Below, in pieces: positions 50,486 through 59,602 of a DNA stretch of 64,000 nt (position 1 is the stretch's first letter; every line of letters begins with the position of its first letter). This DNA comes from Algoriphagus lacus (GTDB lineage Bacteria > Bacteroidota > Bacteroidia > Cytophagales > Cyclobacteriaceae). Location: assembly GCF_003583985.1 (NCBI RefSeq), contig NZ_QXML01000001.1, forward strand, positions 1 to 64,000, given 5' to 3'. The position numbers and the translations under genes are program-made. Below the pieces are notes generated by a model that saw only the letters and a program-made list of their open reading frames with translations, was not told the DNA's origin and did no database searches.

Positions 50486-51099
50486 CAGAAACTGAGAATA
50501 AACAGGAAAAACAGGATCAGCCAAACAGCGTCCATAAAATGCCAATAAACGGTGAAAAGACGAATCCGCATTTTTTCAAAGGGATTGGTCACCAAGATCA
50601 ATTTTCGGATTCCGTCTTCCTGAGTTTTGCGAAGCTGCAGGAGCAATATCACGGCAAAAATCATCGCCCCAAGCAAGTGGAAAATGTGGATTCCAGAAAG
50701 TAAATAAAGAAAACTCCCACTGGGAAGTCCTCTGAAATTGATTCCCATATCCTGGAGTTCTTTCCATCCGGCGAATTGAAGAATGGTAAAAATCACCCCA
50801 AGCATAAAGGTATTTCTTAGCGCTCGTTCCAGTTTGGGGATATTTTCCTCTTGGTAATGAAGCCTCATTTTAGTGGCAGTATAGCCCGAAAGGATCAACA
50901 TAAAGGTGGAAATCAGAAAAGCCACCGGTATTCGGTGATTCAGACCTTCCAGCTGATTGAGCCCTGAAAAAAGAAATGCTGCCACCAAAAATACAAATAT
51001 GAGCCCACTGCCCAGCATCCCCAAATAAAGCAAGGTCTCGTAAGGATGGAGATTTTCAAGTCGCTGAAGCCAGGTTTGAGGTTCTTTGGTGCGGTTCAT
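50485..51099 (-). CDS. Cytochrome c oxidase subunit III-like protein
   Basis: A 204-residue membrane protein with about five helices, matching heme-copper oxidase subunit III: PYETLLYLGMLGSGLIFVFLV, HRIPVAFLISTFMLILSGYT, YLLSGIHIFHLLGAMIFAVILLLQL, and the C-terminal VYWHFMDAVWLILFFLF. The catalytic subunits I and II are not in this window, so this is a detached copy. It shares one base with the SRPBCC gene downstream. It is divergent from mfd. Confidence 0.88.
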   Translation of the reverse strand: MNRTKEPQTWLQRLENLHPYETLLYLGMLGSGLIFVFLVAAFLFSGLNQLEGLNHRIPVAFLISTFMLILSGYTATKMRLHYQEENIPKLERALRNTFMLGVIFTILQFAGWKELQDMGINFRGLPSGSFLYLLSGIHIFHLLGAMIFAVILLLQLRKTQEDGIRKLILVTNPFEKMRIRLFTVYWHFMDAVWLILFFLFILSF

Positions 51100-51182
51100 C
51101 CATTCAAAAACATTTTGGAAGGCCCTTGGTTCAGAAAATTAGCAAATACTGAATCCCAAACCCGAAAAAGGTCAAAAATGCC

Positions 51183-51190
51183 TAAATTTG
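51183..51190 (+). promoter_or_regulatory. -7 element of the mfd promoter
   Basis: TAAATTTG, a perfect TAnnTTTG match, 31 bases before the TTG start codon of mfd; this short leader supports that start. Confidence 0.6.
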
Positions 51191-51221
51191 CCCCTTCCCA
51201 ATTCCATTAACCTCTCCTGCT

Positions 51222-54200
51222 TTGGATCGTCAGTCCTTCCTCTCCATTTACCAGTCCGACCCGATTTTTCAGACACTTGCGCATCAGTTGGCTTCGAAGG
51301 AAAAATTCCGTCTTCAGCTTCGTGGGCTTTCTGGAAGTTTGGACATGGTAATCTTCGCCTCTTTTTTTGAGAAAAAGGAAGGGTTTCACCTGATCATTGC
51401 CCAGGACAAAGAGGAAGCGGCATATCTCAATTCGGACCTGCAAAACCTCCTTGGAACCGAGGAGCATATGATTTTCCCTGGAAGCTTTAAGCGTCCTTAC
51501 CAATATGATGAGGTGGACAACGCCAATGTCCTTATGCGGGCAGAAATTCTGAACCATATCCTGGAAACCAGAGGAAAATCCCGCATCGTGATTACCTATC
51601 CAGAAGCCATCTATGAAAAGGTGATCAATAAGCGATCGCTGGTTGAAAACACGTTTTCGGCGCGAGTGGGTGAATCCGTCGACATGGAATTCGTGTCAGA
51701 GGTGCTTGGGAGTTATGATTTTGAGCGGACGGATTTCGTTTACGAACCCGGACAATTTGCCATCCGAGGTGGGATTTTGGATGTATTTTCTTTCAGCAAC
51801 GAACACCCTTACCGTCTCGAACTCTTCGGAAAAGAGATCGAAAGTATCCGGACTTTTGATCCGGAAACCCAGCTTTCGATCGCCAGTGTGGAGGTGATTT
51901 CCCTGATCCCCAATGTCCAAACCAAACTGCTTCAGGAAGTTAGGCAGTCCTTTTTGAGTTTCCTGCCTGAAGACGCCTCCATTTGGCTGAAAGATTACCA
52001 ATTGACCTTGGATGTCATGGACGAGTGCTTTCACAAAGCCGAACAAGCCTTCAATCAGATCGTGGCCCAGACCAAAACTGAAAAGCTGCTTTTGAAGCCA
52101 ACGGACCTGTTTGATCAGGGGAAAGACTTTGCAGCTACCCTTGAAAAGTTTTCCACAGTGGAGTTTGGCAGGCAGTTTTACCTTAAAACGGAAAAAAAGG
52201 TGTCCTGGGAAAGTCAACCCCAGCCTTCCTTCAACAAGAATTTTGACCTGCTGGTAGCCAACCTTTCAGACAATGAAAAGCAAGGATTCGTCAACCTGAT
52301 CACGGCCGAAAACGAAAAGCAAATCGACCGTCTGCTCGGAATTTTCCATGAACTGGATCCCACCCTTCATGTCCAAAGTATGTTGCTTGGACTTCGGGAA
52401 GGATTTGTGGACAAGCAAACCAAACTCGTCTGCTACACCGATCATCAGCTTTTCGAGAGATTCCACCGCTATAAGTCCAGAGCCAAAGCGAGCAAATCGA
52501 AAGCCCTGACCATCAAGGAACTTAAATCCCTTCATCCCGGAGATTACATTGTGCACGTGGACTATGGGGTAGGGCGTTTTGCCGGGTTGGAAAAAGTCGA
52601 CGTGGGAGGCAAAATGCAGGAGGCAGTCCGATTGATTTTTCGGGATGATGACCTACTCTATGTCAACGTACACTCGTTGCATAAAATCTCCAAGTATTCC
52701 GGACAGGAAGGGCAGGTTCCATCCATGTCCAAACTGGGTTCACCGGATTGGGAAAACAAAAAGTCACGGGTCAAGAAGCAAGTCAAGGACATCGCCAAAG
52801 ACCTCATTAACCTTTACGCAAAGAGAAGATCTGCTCACGGATTTGCCTTTTCCAGAGATTCGGTACTTCAGGTGGAGTTGGAATCCTCCTTTATCTACGA
52901 GGATACCCCTGACCAGGCCATAGCCACTGCAGATGTGAAAGCGGATATGGAAAAAACCTATCCCATGGATCGCTTGGTGTGTGGAGACGTTGGCTTTGGA
53001 AAAACCGAAGTTGCGATTCGGGCAGCATTTAAGGCAGTCAATGACCGTAAGCAAGTGGCAGTTCTTGTGCCAACCACAATTTTGGCCATGCAGCACTACC
53101 AGACGTTCAGCGAGCGACTGGAAAATTTCCCGGTAAAAGTCGAGTACATCAATCGGTTCCGCTCAGCCAAGGAAATCAAGGATATTGTGGCTCAGGTGAA
53201 ATCCGGTGAAATCGACATTCTGGTCGGAACCCATAAAATCGTCAACAAGGATATTGAATTCAAAGACTTGGGATTGTTGATCATCGATGAGGAGCAAAAA
53301 TTTGGGGTAAAAGTCAAAGACCAACTCAAAAACCTACGGGTAAATGTGGATGTGCTTACGCTAACCGCCACACCGATACCTCGAACCCTCCATTTTTCCC
53401 TGATGGGAGCGAGGGACCTTTCTGTTATTGCGACTCCACCACCGAATCGTCAGCCGGTAACGACCGAGGTTCAGACGTTCCAGGAAGCAGTCATCCGTGA
53501 TGCAGTCGCCTACGAATTGAGAAGAGGTGGACAGGTGTTTTTTGTACACAATCGTGTGGGAGAGATTGACAGCATTGCCAATCTGATCATGAAACTCGTG
53601 CCTGATGCCCGGGTAATTGGTGCCCACGGCCAGATGGATGGCAAAAAGCTTGAAAAAATCATGGTGGACTTCATCAACCATGAATACGATGTCCTGGTAT
53701 CAACCAACATCATCGAGTCTGGCTTAGATATCCCAAATGCCAATACCATTATCATCAACCGGGCACATATGTTCGGATTGAGTGACCTTCATCAGATGCG
53801 GGGTCGGGTGGGCCGTAGCAATAAAAAAGCATTTTGCTACCTGCTGACCAGTCCCATGTCAGGCCTGACTGCGGAAGCCAGAAAAAGACTACAAACCCTC
53901 GAGGAGTTTTCTGATTTGGGAGACGGATTCAAAGTAGCAATGAAGGATCTGGACATCCGAGGAGCAGGAAATTTACTTGGGGCGGAACAGAGTGGATTCA
54001 TCACCGATTTGGGCTTTGAGATGTACCACAAAATCCTCGACGAAGCTGTTCAGGAATTGAAGGAAAATGAATTTGCGGCCTTGTTTGAAACAGACCTTAC
54101 TGATAAAGTAAAAGTATTGGTTCAGGACTGCACCATTGAGACCGATTTGGAACTCCTGATTCCCGAAGGCTATGTTAGCAATATCAGCGAACGACTGGGG

Positions 54201-54572
54201 CTTTACTCCAAGCTGGATGCGATCAAAAACGAAGAGGAACTTGGCAAATTTGCCACCATGCTTTCCGATCGATTCGGTCCTTTACCGCAGGTAGTCAACG
54301 ACTTAATGGAGACAGTTCGTTTACGTTGGCTGGCAGAAAAGCTTGGAATTGAGAAGCTCGTCTTGAAAGGAAGACAGATGAAGTGTTATCTTTTGCCGTC
54401 TTCCCGGGATGACTTCTATTCTTCAGCGGTTTTTGGCAAAATCATGAAGTTTGCTCAAGGCCATTCCAAGGATTGTAAAATAAAAGAACACAAGAATCGT
54501 TTGATTCTTACGCTTGAGGGAGTCCCAACGATCCAAAAGGCCCAAAAGATGCTTTTGGAGATGAATTCATAA
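51222..54572 (+). CDS. mfd: Transcription-repair coupling factor
   Basis: Removes RNA polymerase stalled at DNA lesions and recruits UvrA; 1116 residues. The N-terminal UvrB-like module has FVYEPGQFAIRGGILDVFSF. The RNA-polymerase interaction domain follows (HPGDYIVHVDYGVGRFAGLEKV). The translocase has DRLVCGDVGFGKTEVAIRAAFKAV (Walker A), LLIIDEEQKFGV, LTATPIPRTLHFSLMGARDLSVI, and motifs V/VI in STNIIESGLDIPNANTIII and HQMRGRVGRS. The C-terminal TRCF domain ends it. The start is TTG 51222; the next in-frame ATG would remove 41 family-conserved residues. Confidence 0.96.
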   Translation: MDRQSFLSIYQSDPIFQTLAHQLASKEKFRLQLRGLSGSLDMVIFASFFEKKEGFHLIIAQDKEEAAYLNSDLQNLLGTEEHMIFPGSFKRPYQYDEVDNANVLMRAEILNHILETRGKSRIVITYPEAIYEKVINKRSLVENTFSARVGESVDMEFVSEVLGSYDFERTDFVYEPGQFAIRGGILDVFSFSNEHPYRLELFGKEIESIRTFDPETQLSIASVEVISLIPNVQTKLLQEVRQSFLSFLPEDASIWLKDYQLTLDVMDECFHKAEQAFNQIVAQTKTEKLLLKPTDLFDQGKDFAATLEKFSTVEFGRQFYLKTEKKVSWESQPQPSFNKNFDLLVANLSDNEKQGFVNLITAENEKQIDRLLGIFHELDPTLHVQSMLLGLREGFVDKQTKLVCYTDHQLFERFHRYKSRAKASKSKALTIKELKSLHPGDYIVHVDYGVGRFAGLEKVDVGGKMQEAVRLIFRDDDLLYVNVHSLHKISKYSGQEGQVPSMSKLGSPDWENKKSRVKKQVKDIAKDLINLYAKRRSAHGFAFSRDSVLQVELESSFIYEDTPDQAIATADVKADMEKTYPMDRLVCGDVGFGKTEVAIRAAFKAVNDRKQVAVLVPTTILAMQHYQTFSERLENFPVKVEYINRFRSAKEIKDIVAQVKSGEIDILVGTHKIVNKDIEFKDLGLLIIDEEQKFGVKVKDQLKNLRVNVDVLTLTATPIPRTLHFSLMGARDLSVIATPPPNRQPVTTEVQTFQEAVIRDAVAYELRRGGQVFFVHNRVGEIDSIANLIMKLVPDARVIGAHGQMDGKKLEKIMVDFINHEYDVLVSTNIIESGLDIPNANTIIINRAHMFGLSDLHQMRGRVGRSNKKAFCYLLTSPMSGLTAEARKRLQTLEEFSDLGDGFKVAMKDLDIRGAGNLLGAEQSGFITDLGFEMYHKILDEAVQELKENEFAALFETDLTDKVKVLVQDCTIETDLELLIPEGYVSNISERLGLYSKLDAIKNEEELGKFATMLSDRFGPLPQVVNDLMETVRLRWLAEKLGIEKLVLKGRQMKCYLLPSSRDDFYSSAVFGKIMKFAQGHSKDCKIKEHKNRLILTLEGVPTIQKAQKMLLEMNS

Positions 54573-54690
54573 GGAATTTATCAAAATTTAACTGGCATAA
54601 ATATTGCAGTTTCGCCTACCAATTTTGTTGATTTTGGCTGAATCCCTGAATTAGAGGGGAATTACCGAAATCCTGCAAATCTCAAAACCA

Positions 54691-54721
54691 TTGGAAGTAG
54701 GTTTCAATGGCTTTATATTAG
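54691..54721 (+). promoter_or_regulatory. Candidate gldJ promoter
   Basis: TTG at 54691-54693, a 20-base spacer and TATATTAG at 54714-54721 (seven of eight matches to TAnnTTTG), 30 bases before the gldJ start. Confidence 0.5.
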
Positions 54722-54750
54722 CATCCTGAAATAGACCAAAACATTAAAAT

Positions 54751-55974
54751 ATGAGTCTGAACAACAAATCCTGGGGAATGTGGGCAACAGCTCTAGTGCT
54801 TGCATCCGCATCAGTTTTGTCCTCCTGTAACAAAACTCCGGGCTACGGCCGCCGAACTGCCAGTGATCCTGGTAAAAAAAGTGCTACTACGGGCGCCGAG
54901 TTTTCCTTTGATGAGAATGATTCAACCAACTTTTTCGTGTCCCGAAATGCAGAGCAAATTCCCGGACCTAACTTGAAATTTATCCAAGGTGGCCGAACAG
55001 TTCTGGGTTCTCAGGAAGAAGATGTGATGGCTTTCCGTGACAACTTGGAAAGAACCGTTTCAATTGCCAATTTCTATATGGACGAAACGGAAATCACCAA
55101 CAACGATTACCGAGAATTTCTTTTTGACATGAAGAAAAAAGTGAGTGCAGATTCACTTTTGAAGCTGGAGCCATCTGAAAATGTATGGTCAGGTGCAATG
55201 TCTTTTAACGACTTATACCAGTCTTACTATTTCAGATTCCCTGGATTCAACTTTTATCCAGTAGCTGGGGTGTCTTGGTCTCAAGCAAATGTCTACTCCA
55301 AATGGAGAACTGAATTTGTTCAGGACTTAATCAGAAAAGAGCGTGAAATTGATTCTACCTTCACCAAAACTCAGTTGATCGAACGGGGGGTAGCCATGGC
55401 GGACTTCAGACTTCCAAACGAAGCAGAATGGGAATATGCGGCCAAGGCAATGATCGGTACTCAATACCTGGACGAAAATCAGGAATACGGCAGAATTTAT
55501 CCTTGGGATGGCCGTGGCGTTCGTAACCCATACAACGTAAAGCGTAAAGGCAAGCAAGGTGACTTCCTAGCCAACTTCAAAAGAGGTCGTGGTGACTACG
55601 CCGGTATCTCCGGTAATCAAAGAAATGACGGTGAAATTCTTCCAACCAACGTGTATGACATGGCGCCAAACGATTTCGGTCTGTACCACATGGCTGGAAA
55701 TATGAACGAATGGGTTTATGACGTTTACAGACCTTTGACCTTCCAGGATGCGGATGATTTAAACCCACTACGAAAAGACGGTGTCTATGATGAGGAAGAA
55801 AATTACGAGACTTCACTTTTCACAGATGAGCTCAGAGTGTACAAAGGTGGATCCTGGAAAGATGTGGCTTACTGGCTGGCACCTGGAACGCGCCGATACA
55901 TGCATCAGGATTCCGCTACCAATAACATTGGTTTCCGATGCGCGATGATTTCAATCGGAGAAAAAGGAAAGTAA
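54751..55974 (+). CDS. gldJ: Gliding motility lipoprotein GldJ (sulfatase-modifying-factor fold)
   Basis: A 407-residue lipoprotein with lipobox LSSC (signal WATALVLASASVLSSC). The body is the SUMF1/FGE-sulfatase fold: PNLKFIQGGRTVLGSQEEDV, FYMDETEITNNDYREFL, YPVAGVSWSQANVYSKWR, FRLPNEAEWEYAAKAM, IYPWDGRGVRNPYN, LANFKRGRGDYAGI and PNDFGLYHMAGNMNEWVYDVYRP. The GRGDYAGI and NDFGLYHMAGN context is closer to GldJ than to GldK. GldJ is needed for gliding and stability of the type IX system core. It stands alone here, after mfd. Confidence 0.85.
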   Translation: MSLNNKSWGMWATALVLASASVLSSCNKTPGYGRRTASDPGKKSATTGAEFSFDENDSTNFFVSRNAEQIPGPNLKFIQGGRTVLGSQEEDVMAFRDNLERTVSIANFYMDETEITNNDYREFLFDMKKKVSADSLLKLEPSENVWSGAMSFNDLYQSYYFRFPGFNFYPVAGVSWSQANVYSKWRTEFVQDLIRKEREIDSTFTKTQLIERGVAMADFRLPNEAEWEYAAKAMIGTQYLDENQEYGRIYPWDGRGVRNPYNVKRKGKQGDFLANFKRGRGDYAGISGNQRNDGEILPTNVYDMAPNDFGLYHMAGNMNEWVYDVYRPLTFQDADDLNPLRKDGVYDEEENYETSLFTDELRVYKGGSWKDVAYWLAPGTRRYMHQDSATNNIGFRCAMISIGEKGK

Positions 55975-55998
55975 ATTCACTTCCGATATAAAAATTTA

Positions 55999-56024
55999 GG
56001 CCTCGAAAAATCGAGGCCTTTTTT
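55999..56024 (+). terminator. gldJ terminator
   Basis: Perfect arms GGCCTCGA (55999-56006) and TCGAGGCC (56011-56018), loop AAAA, followed by six T. Confidence 0.92.
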
Positions 56025-56153
56025 GTTTTCCTCAGCCGAGGAAAGTAAATCGGAGAACATCCGCAATTCCGGTTCTTTAAACCATTGGAATATTTTTAAG
56101 CTTTATTAAAAAATAAGCGAGGTATTTTTCCACAAGAATTAACCCATCTCAAC

Positions 56154-58571
56154 ATGAATAGAGTTTTAAGAAAATTAACCCTGGGGTTAGCATTGTTTGG
56201 ATTCATCTGGAATCCCTCCCTAGCCCAAACCACCTATCAAACTCCGCCTCAGTCCATATCGGACTTGTTTAATGCGCAACCGACACCCAGCGTTTCGTTC
56301 AACAAAGACGGCTCGATGATGATGATTTTGGAGCGTGCCGGGGCGCCATCCATTGAGGATCTTGCACAGCCTGAATTGCGAATCGCAGGTATCCGAATCA
56401 ACCCGGCCATTTCGGGCCAAAGTCGCGCAGGTAGTTTCAACAACCTCAAACTAAAAAAGACACGCTCTGGAGAAGAAATCCAAATCAAGGGCTTGCCAAG
56501 CAATCCTAAGATGAGCGGATTTTCCCTTTCCCAGGATGAAAAATACCTGGCCTTCACGAATACCGAGGCCACCGGGATCAGCCTTTGGGTTGTTGATTTA
56601 GCCACCTATGAAGCCAAAAAACTCACGGATCCCATCGTCAATCAGGTTTTTGGAAATGCGGTAGCCTGGATGCCTGACAATAGTATTTTGATCAAAGCCG
56701 CCAATCCTTCCCGTGGATCAATGCCAAAGGCTCCTGCCGCTCCAGTTGGACCGATTGTTCAGGAAACTTCCGGAAATGCAGCTCCAAGCCGAACCTACCA
56801 GGACTTGTTGACAAATCCCTACGATGAGGCACTTTTTGCTTATTTCATGGACAGCCAACTGATGAACATCAAGTTGGATGGAAGCAAAAGCCCAGTGGGT
56901 AAGCCTGGAATAATCAAGTCCATGGACCTCAGTCCAGATGGAACTTATTTACTAGTGGAAATCATACAAAAGCCATTCTCTTACTTGGTTCCTGCAGACC
57001 GGTTTCCTTACCATGTCGAAATCTGGAAATCCAATGGGGAAAAGGTAAAAACTCTAGCCGAGATTCCTTTGGATGAAGTCCGCCCAACCGGATTTGACGC
57101 AACAGTAAAGGGTCCGAGAAATATTAGTTGGAGAGCCGATAAGCCTGCCACCCTCTATTGGGCTGAAGCACTGGACGGAGGAGATCCAAAAGCGAAAGTC
57201 ACTGAAAGAGACATTGTATACACCTTGAATGCTCCTTTTTCAGGTGAAAAGCAAAAATTGGCAGCTACCTCCCTGAGATTTGGTGGGATCAACTGGTCTG
57301 ATGATTCATTTGCGATTTTGAATGAGCGTTGGTTTGCAAGCCGTACGGAGAAGCGTTTAGTAATCAATCCTTCCAATCCTGCTCAGGCTCCACGAGTGAT
57401 TATCGAGCGTTCTTCAGATGATATTTATACCGATCCGGGAGATCCCGTTTTCACCGAAAATGAATTTGGACGTAATGTTTTACTCAGAAAAGGCGAGTTG
57501 ATATTTATGACATCCGAAGGCGGAAGCCCGGAAGGAAGCATGCCTTTCCTTTCCACTTTCAACACGACTACCAAAGAGCAGAAAATCCTGTGGAGGTCTC
57601 AGGCCCCTTATTACGAGCGAGTAGCCAAAGTCATGAATGCCGATGCCACGGAATTTATTACGCTCAAAGAAAGCACCGACATCCAACCAAACTATTGGCT
57701 GATCAATACCAAGAAACGGATCGTTCCGATGCAGCTGACTGCTTTTGTCCATCCCTATGAATCCATCAAGGGAATCAAAAAGGAGTTGGTTACCTATAAA
57801 AGAAAAGACGGATTGAGCCTTTCTGCAATCGTATATACACCGGAAGGATACGATCCGGCCAAAGACGGCCGACTACCGGTTCTGATGTGGGCTTATCCAA
57901 GAGAATACAAATCTGCGGCAGATGCTGCCCAGGTTCGTGGATCAAAATATACCTTCACCAGATTGAGTTGGGGATCACCGATCTATTGGGTGACTCGAGG
58001 CTATGCGATCATGGACCAGACAGAAATGCCTATCGTCGGTGAAGGAGATCAGGAGCCGAATGATTTCTTTATCGAGCAATTGGTAGCCAATGCCGAAGCC
58101 GCTATCGACCATATCGTGGAAATGGGCATTGGGGACAGAAACCGAATTGCAGTGGGAGGACATTCCTATGGCGCCTTCATGACTGCCAATTTGCTTTCGC
58201 ACACCAACATCTTTGCCGCCGGTATTGCACGTAGTGGAGCCTACAATCGAACCCTGACTCCTTTTGGTTTTCAGTACGAGCAGCGTACATATTGGGAATC
58301 TCCTGATGTGTATTTCAATATGTCCCCCTTCTCATTTGCTCATCAGGTAAAAACTCCGATTCTCCTGATCCACGGTGAAGCGGATAATAACTCCGGCACA
58401 TTCCCAATCCAGTCCGAGCGCTATTACAATGCGCTCAAAGGTCATGGCGCCACCACTCGGCTGGTGTTTTTGCCTCATGAAAGCCATGGCTACGCCGCCA
58501 AAGAATCGGTACTTCATACCCTTTGGGAAATGGACACCTGGCTGGAAAAGTATGTGAAGAATAGGAAGTAA
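56154..58571 (+). CDS. Exported S9 family serine peptidase (glutamyl endopeptidase-like)
   Basis: An 805-residue protein with signal peptide LTLGLALFGFIWNPSLAQ. A beta-propeller-like N-terminal half is followed by the alpha/beta-hydrolase domain with Ser671 (GGHSYGAFMTANLLSH), Asp744 (IHGEADNNSGTFP) and His778 (PHESHGY), a full catalytic triad. The GEGDQEPNDFFIEQLVANAEAAIDH stretch and the layout resemble the S9D glutamyl endopeptidases related to the plant chloroplast enzyme. It probably degrades peptides in the periplasm. It is a single-gene unit with its own terminator. Confidence 0.92.
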   Translation: MNRVLRKLTLGLALFGFIWNPSLAQTTYQTPPQSISDLFNAQPTPSVSFNKDGSMMMILERAGAPSIEDLAQPELRIAGIRINPAISGQSRAGSFNNLKLKKTRSGEEIQIKGLPSNPKMSGFSLSQDEKYLAFTNTEATGISLWVVDLATYEAKKLTDPIVNQVFGNAVAWMPDNSILIKAANPSRGSMPKAPAAPVGPIVQETSGNAAPSRTYQDLLTNPYDEALFAYFMDSQLMNIKLDGSKSPVGKPGIIKSMDLSPDGTYLLVEIIQKPFSYLVPADRFPYHVEIWKSNGEKVKTLAEIPLDEVRPTGFDATVKGPRNISWRADKPATLYWAEALDGGDPKAKVTERDIVYTLNAPFSGEKQKLAATSLRFGGINWSDDSFAILNERWFASRTEKRLVINPSNPAQAPRVIIERSSDDIYTDPGDPVFTENEFGRNVLLRKGELIFMTSEGGSPEGSMPFLSTFNTTTKEQKILWRSQAPYYERVAKVMNADATEFITLKESTDIQPNYWLINTKKRIVPMQLTAFVHPYESIKGIKKELVTYKRKDGLSLSAIVYTPEGYDPAKDGRLPVLMWAYPREYKSAADAAQVRGSKYTFTRLSWGSPIYWVTRGYAIMDQTEMPIVGEGDQEPNDFFIEQLVANAEAAIDHIVEMGIGDRNRIAVGGHSYGAFMTANLLSHTNIFAAGIARSGAYNRTLTPFGFQYEQRTYWESPDVYFNMSPFSFAHQVKTPILLIHGEADNNSGTFPIQSERYYNALKGHGATTRLVFLPHESHGYAAKESVLHTLWEMDTWLEKYVKNRK

Positions 58572-58600
58572 AAGGAAAGAAGGAAATCTCCCAACATGTA

Positions 58601-58638
58601 AAGGCCTGCCAAATTTCAGAAACTTGGCAGGTCTTTTT
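58601..58638 (+). terminator. S9 peptidase terminator
   Basis: Arms built on CCTGCCAA (58605-58612) and TTGGCAGG (58624-58631), extended by further pairs, with an 11-base loop and a T-run at 58634-58638. Confidence 0.8.
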
Positions 58639-58680
58639 ATCTGTGCAAATCGATACTTTCTGTGGGAGAGAAAGAAACCT

Positions 58681-59463
58681 TTACCCCAAATCTGTTTCCC
58701 ACATAAAGATCAAAAACAAGATCCCGAGTGCGATTCGGTACCAGCCAAACGCCGTAAAACCATGGCTGGAAACGTATTTGATAAACAATTTCACGGCGAT
58801 CCAGGCAGATATAAAAGCCACCACAAATCCTACCCCAAGCATGATCAACTGGGCTTGGTCAAATGCTAAATCGGATTTGAGCAAGTCATATCCTCCGGCT
58901 GCCATCATGGTCGGCACGGCCAAAAGAAAGGAAAACTCCGTGGCTTGCTTTTTATCCAATCCGTTAAATACGCCACCAATGATCGTAGCAGCAGCACGGG
59001 AGGTGCCAGGAACCATGGAAAGACACTGGCATAGGCCGATGAAGAAGGCGTTTTTATAGGAAAGGTCTTCCACTTCGACGAGGGTTGATTCTCTGGCCAC
59101 GACTTTTTTGTCAATGAAAATCAGAATAATCCCCCCCAGGATCAAAGAAACCGAGACTACAACGGGATTGAACAGGTAGTCCTTGATGAAATCATAAGCC
59201 AAAAGTCCCACCACTGCTGTGGGCAGGAATGCCGCAAACAACTTGAAATAAATGTCCAGACTGCGGAAAAACCGCTTGATGTACATAAGCGCAATCGCCA
59301 AAATCGCCCCAAGCTGGATAAAAACCTCAAAGGTTTTCACAAACTCATCCTCGTGGATTCCCATTGCGGCCGATGCCAAAATCATATGTCCGGTCGAAGA
59401 GATGGGCAAAAACTCAGTCAAGCCTTCAATGATGGCAATGATGATGCTTTGAAAAAGGGTCAT
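58681..59463 (-). CDS. uppP: Undecaprenyl-diphosphate phosphatase
   Basis: A 260-residue inner-membrane enzyme of the BacA/UppP family that recycles the lipid carrier for cell-wall synthesis. The family signature motifs are EGLTEFLPISSTGHMIL near the N-terminus and the second PGTSRAAATIIGG, with QLGAILAIALMY and FSFLLAVPTMMAAGGYDL. There are about eight membrane segments. I take ATG 59463; an in-frame upstream start would add 11 residues. It is transcribed towards the S9 peptidase and is divergent from the MuiA-like gene. Confidence 0.95.
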   Translation of the reverse strand: MTLFQSIIIAIIEGLTEFLPISSTGHMILASAAMGIHEDEFVKTFEVFIQLGAILAIALMYIKRFFRSLDIYFKLFAAFLPTAVVGLLAYDFIKDYLFNPVVVSVSLILGGIILIFIDKKVVARESTLVEVEDLSYKNAFFIGLCQCLSMVPGTSRAAATIIGGVFNGLDKKQATEFSFLLAVPTMMAAGGYDLLKSDLAFDQAQLIMLGVGFVVAFISAWIAVKLFIKYVSSHGFTAFGWYRIALGILFLIFMWETDLG

Positions 59464-59602
59464 GGAATTAAAATTATGATGCTGCAAAACTAGCATTCCA
59501 AATCAGAAGCCAAGGAAAATTTGTGGGGGTTTGGAGATTTTAACCCATTTGGGTTGGGATTGAAAGGATTTTTCGTTTGATTAAAGCCTATTTAATTTTA
59601 TA

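Noticed and set aside
51696..53681. Minus-strand frames of up to 173 codons opposite mfd
   Set aside because: Antisense shadows; mfd is intact across this stretch.
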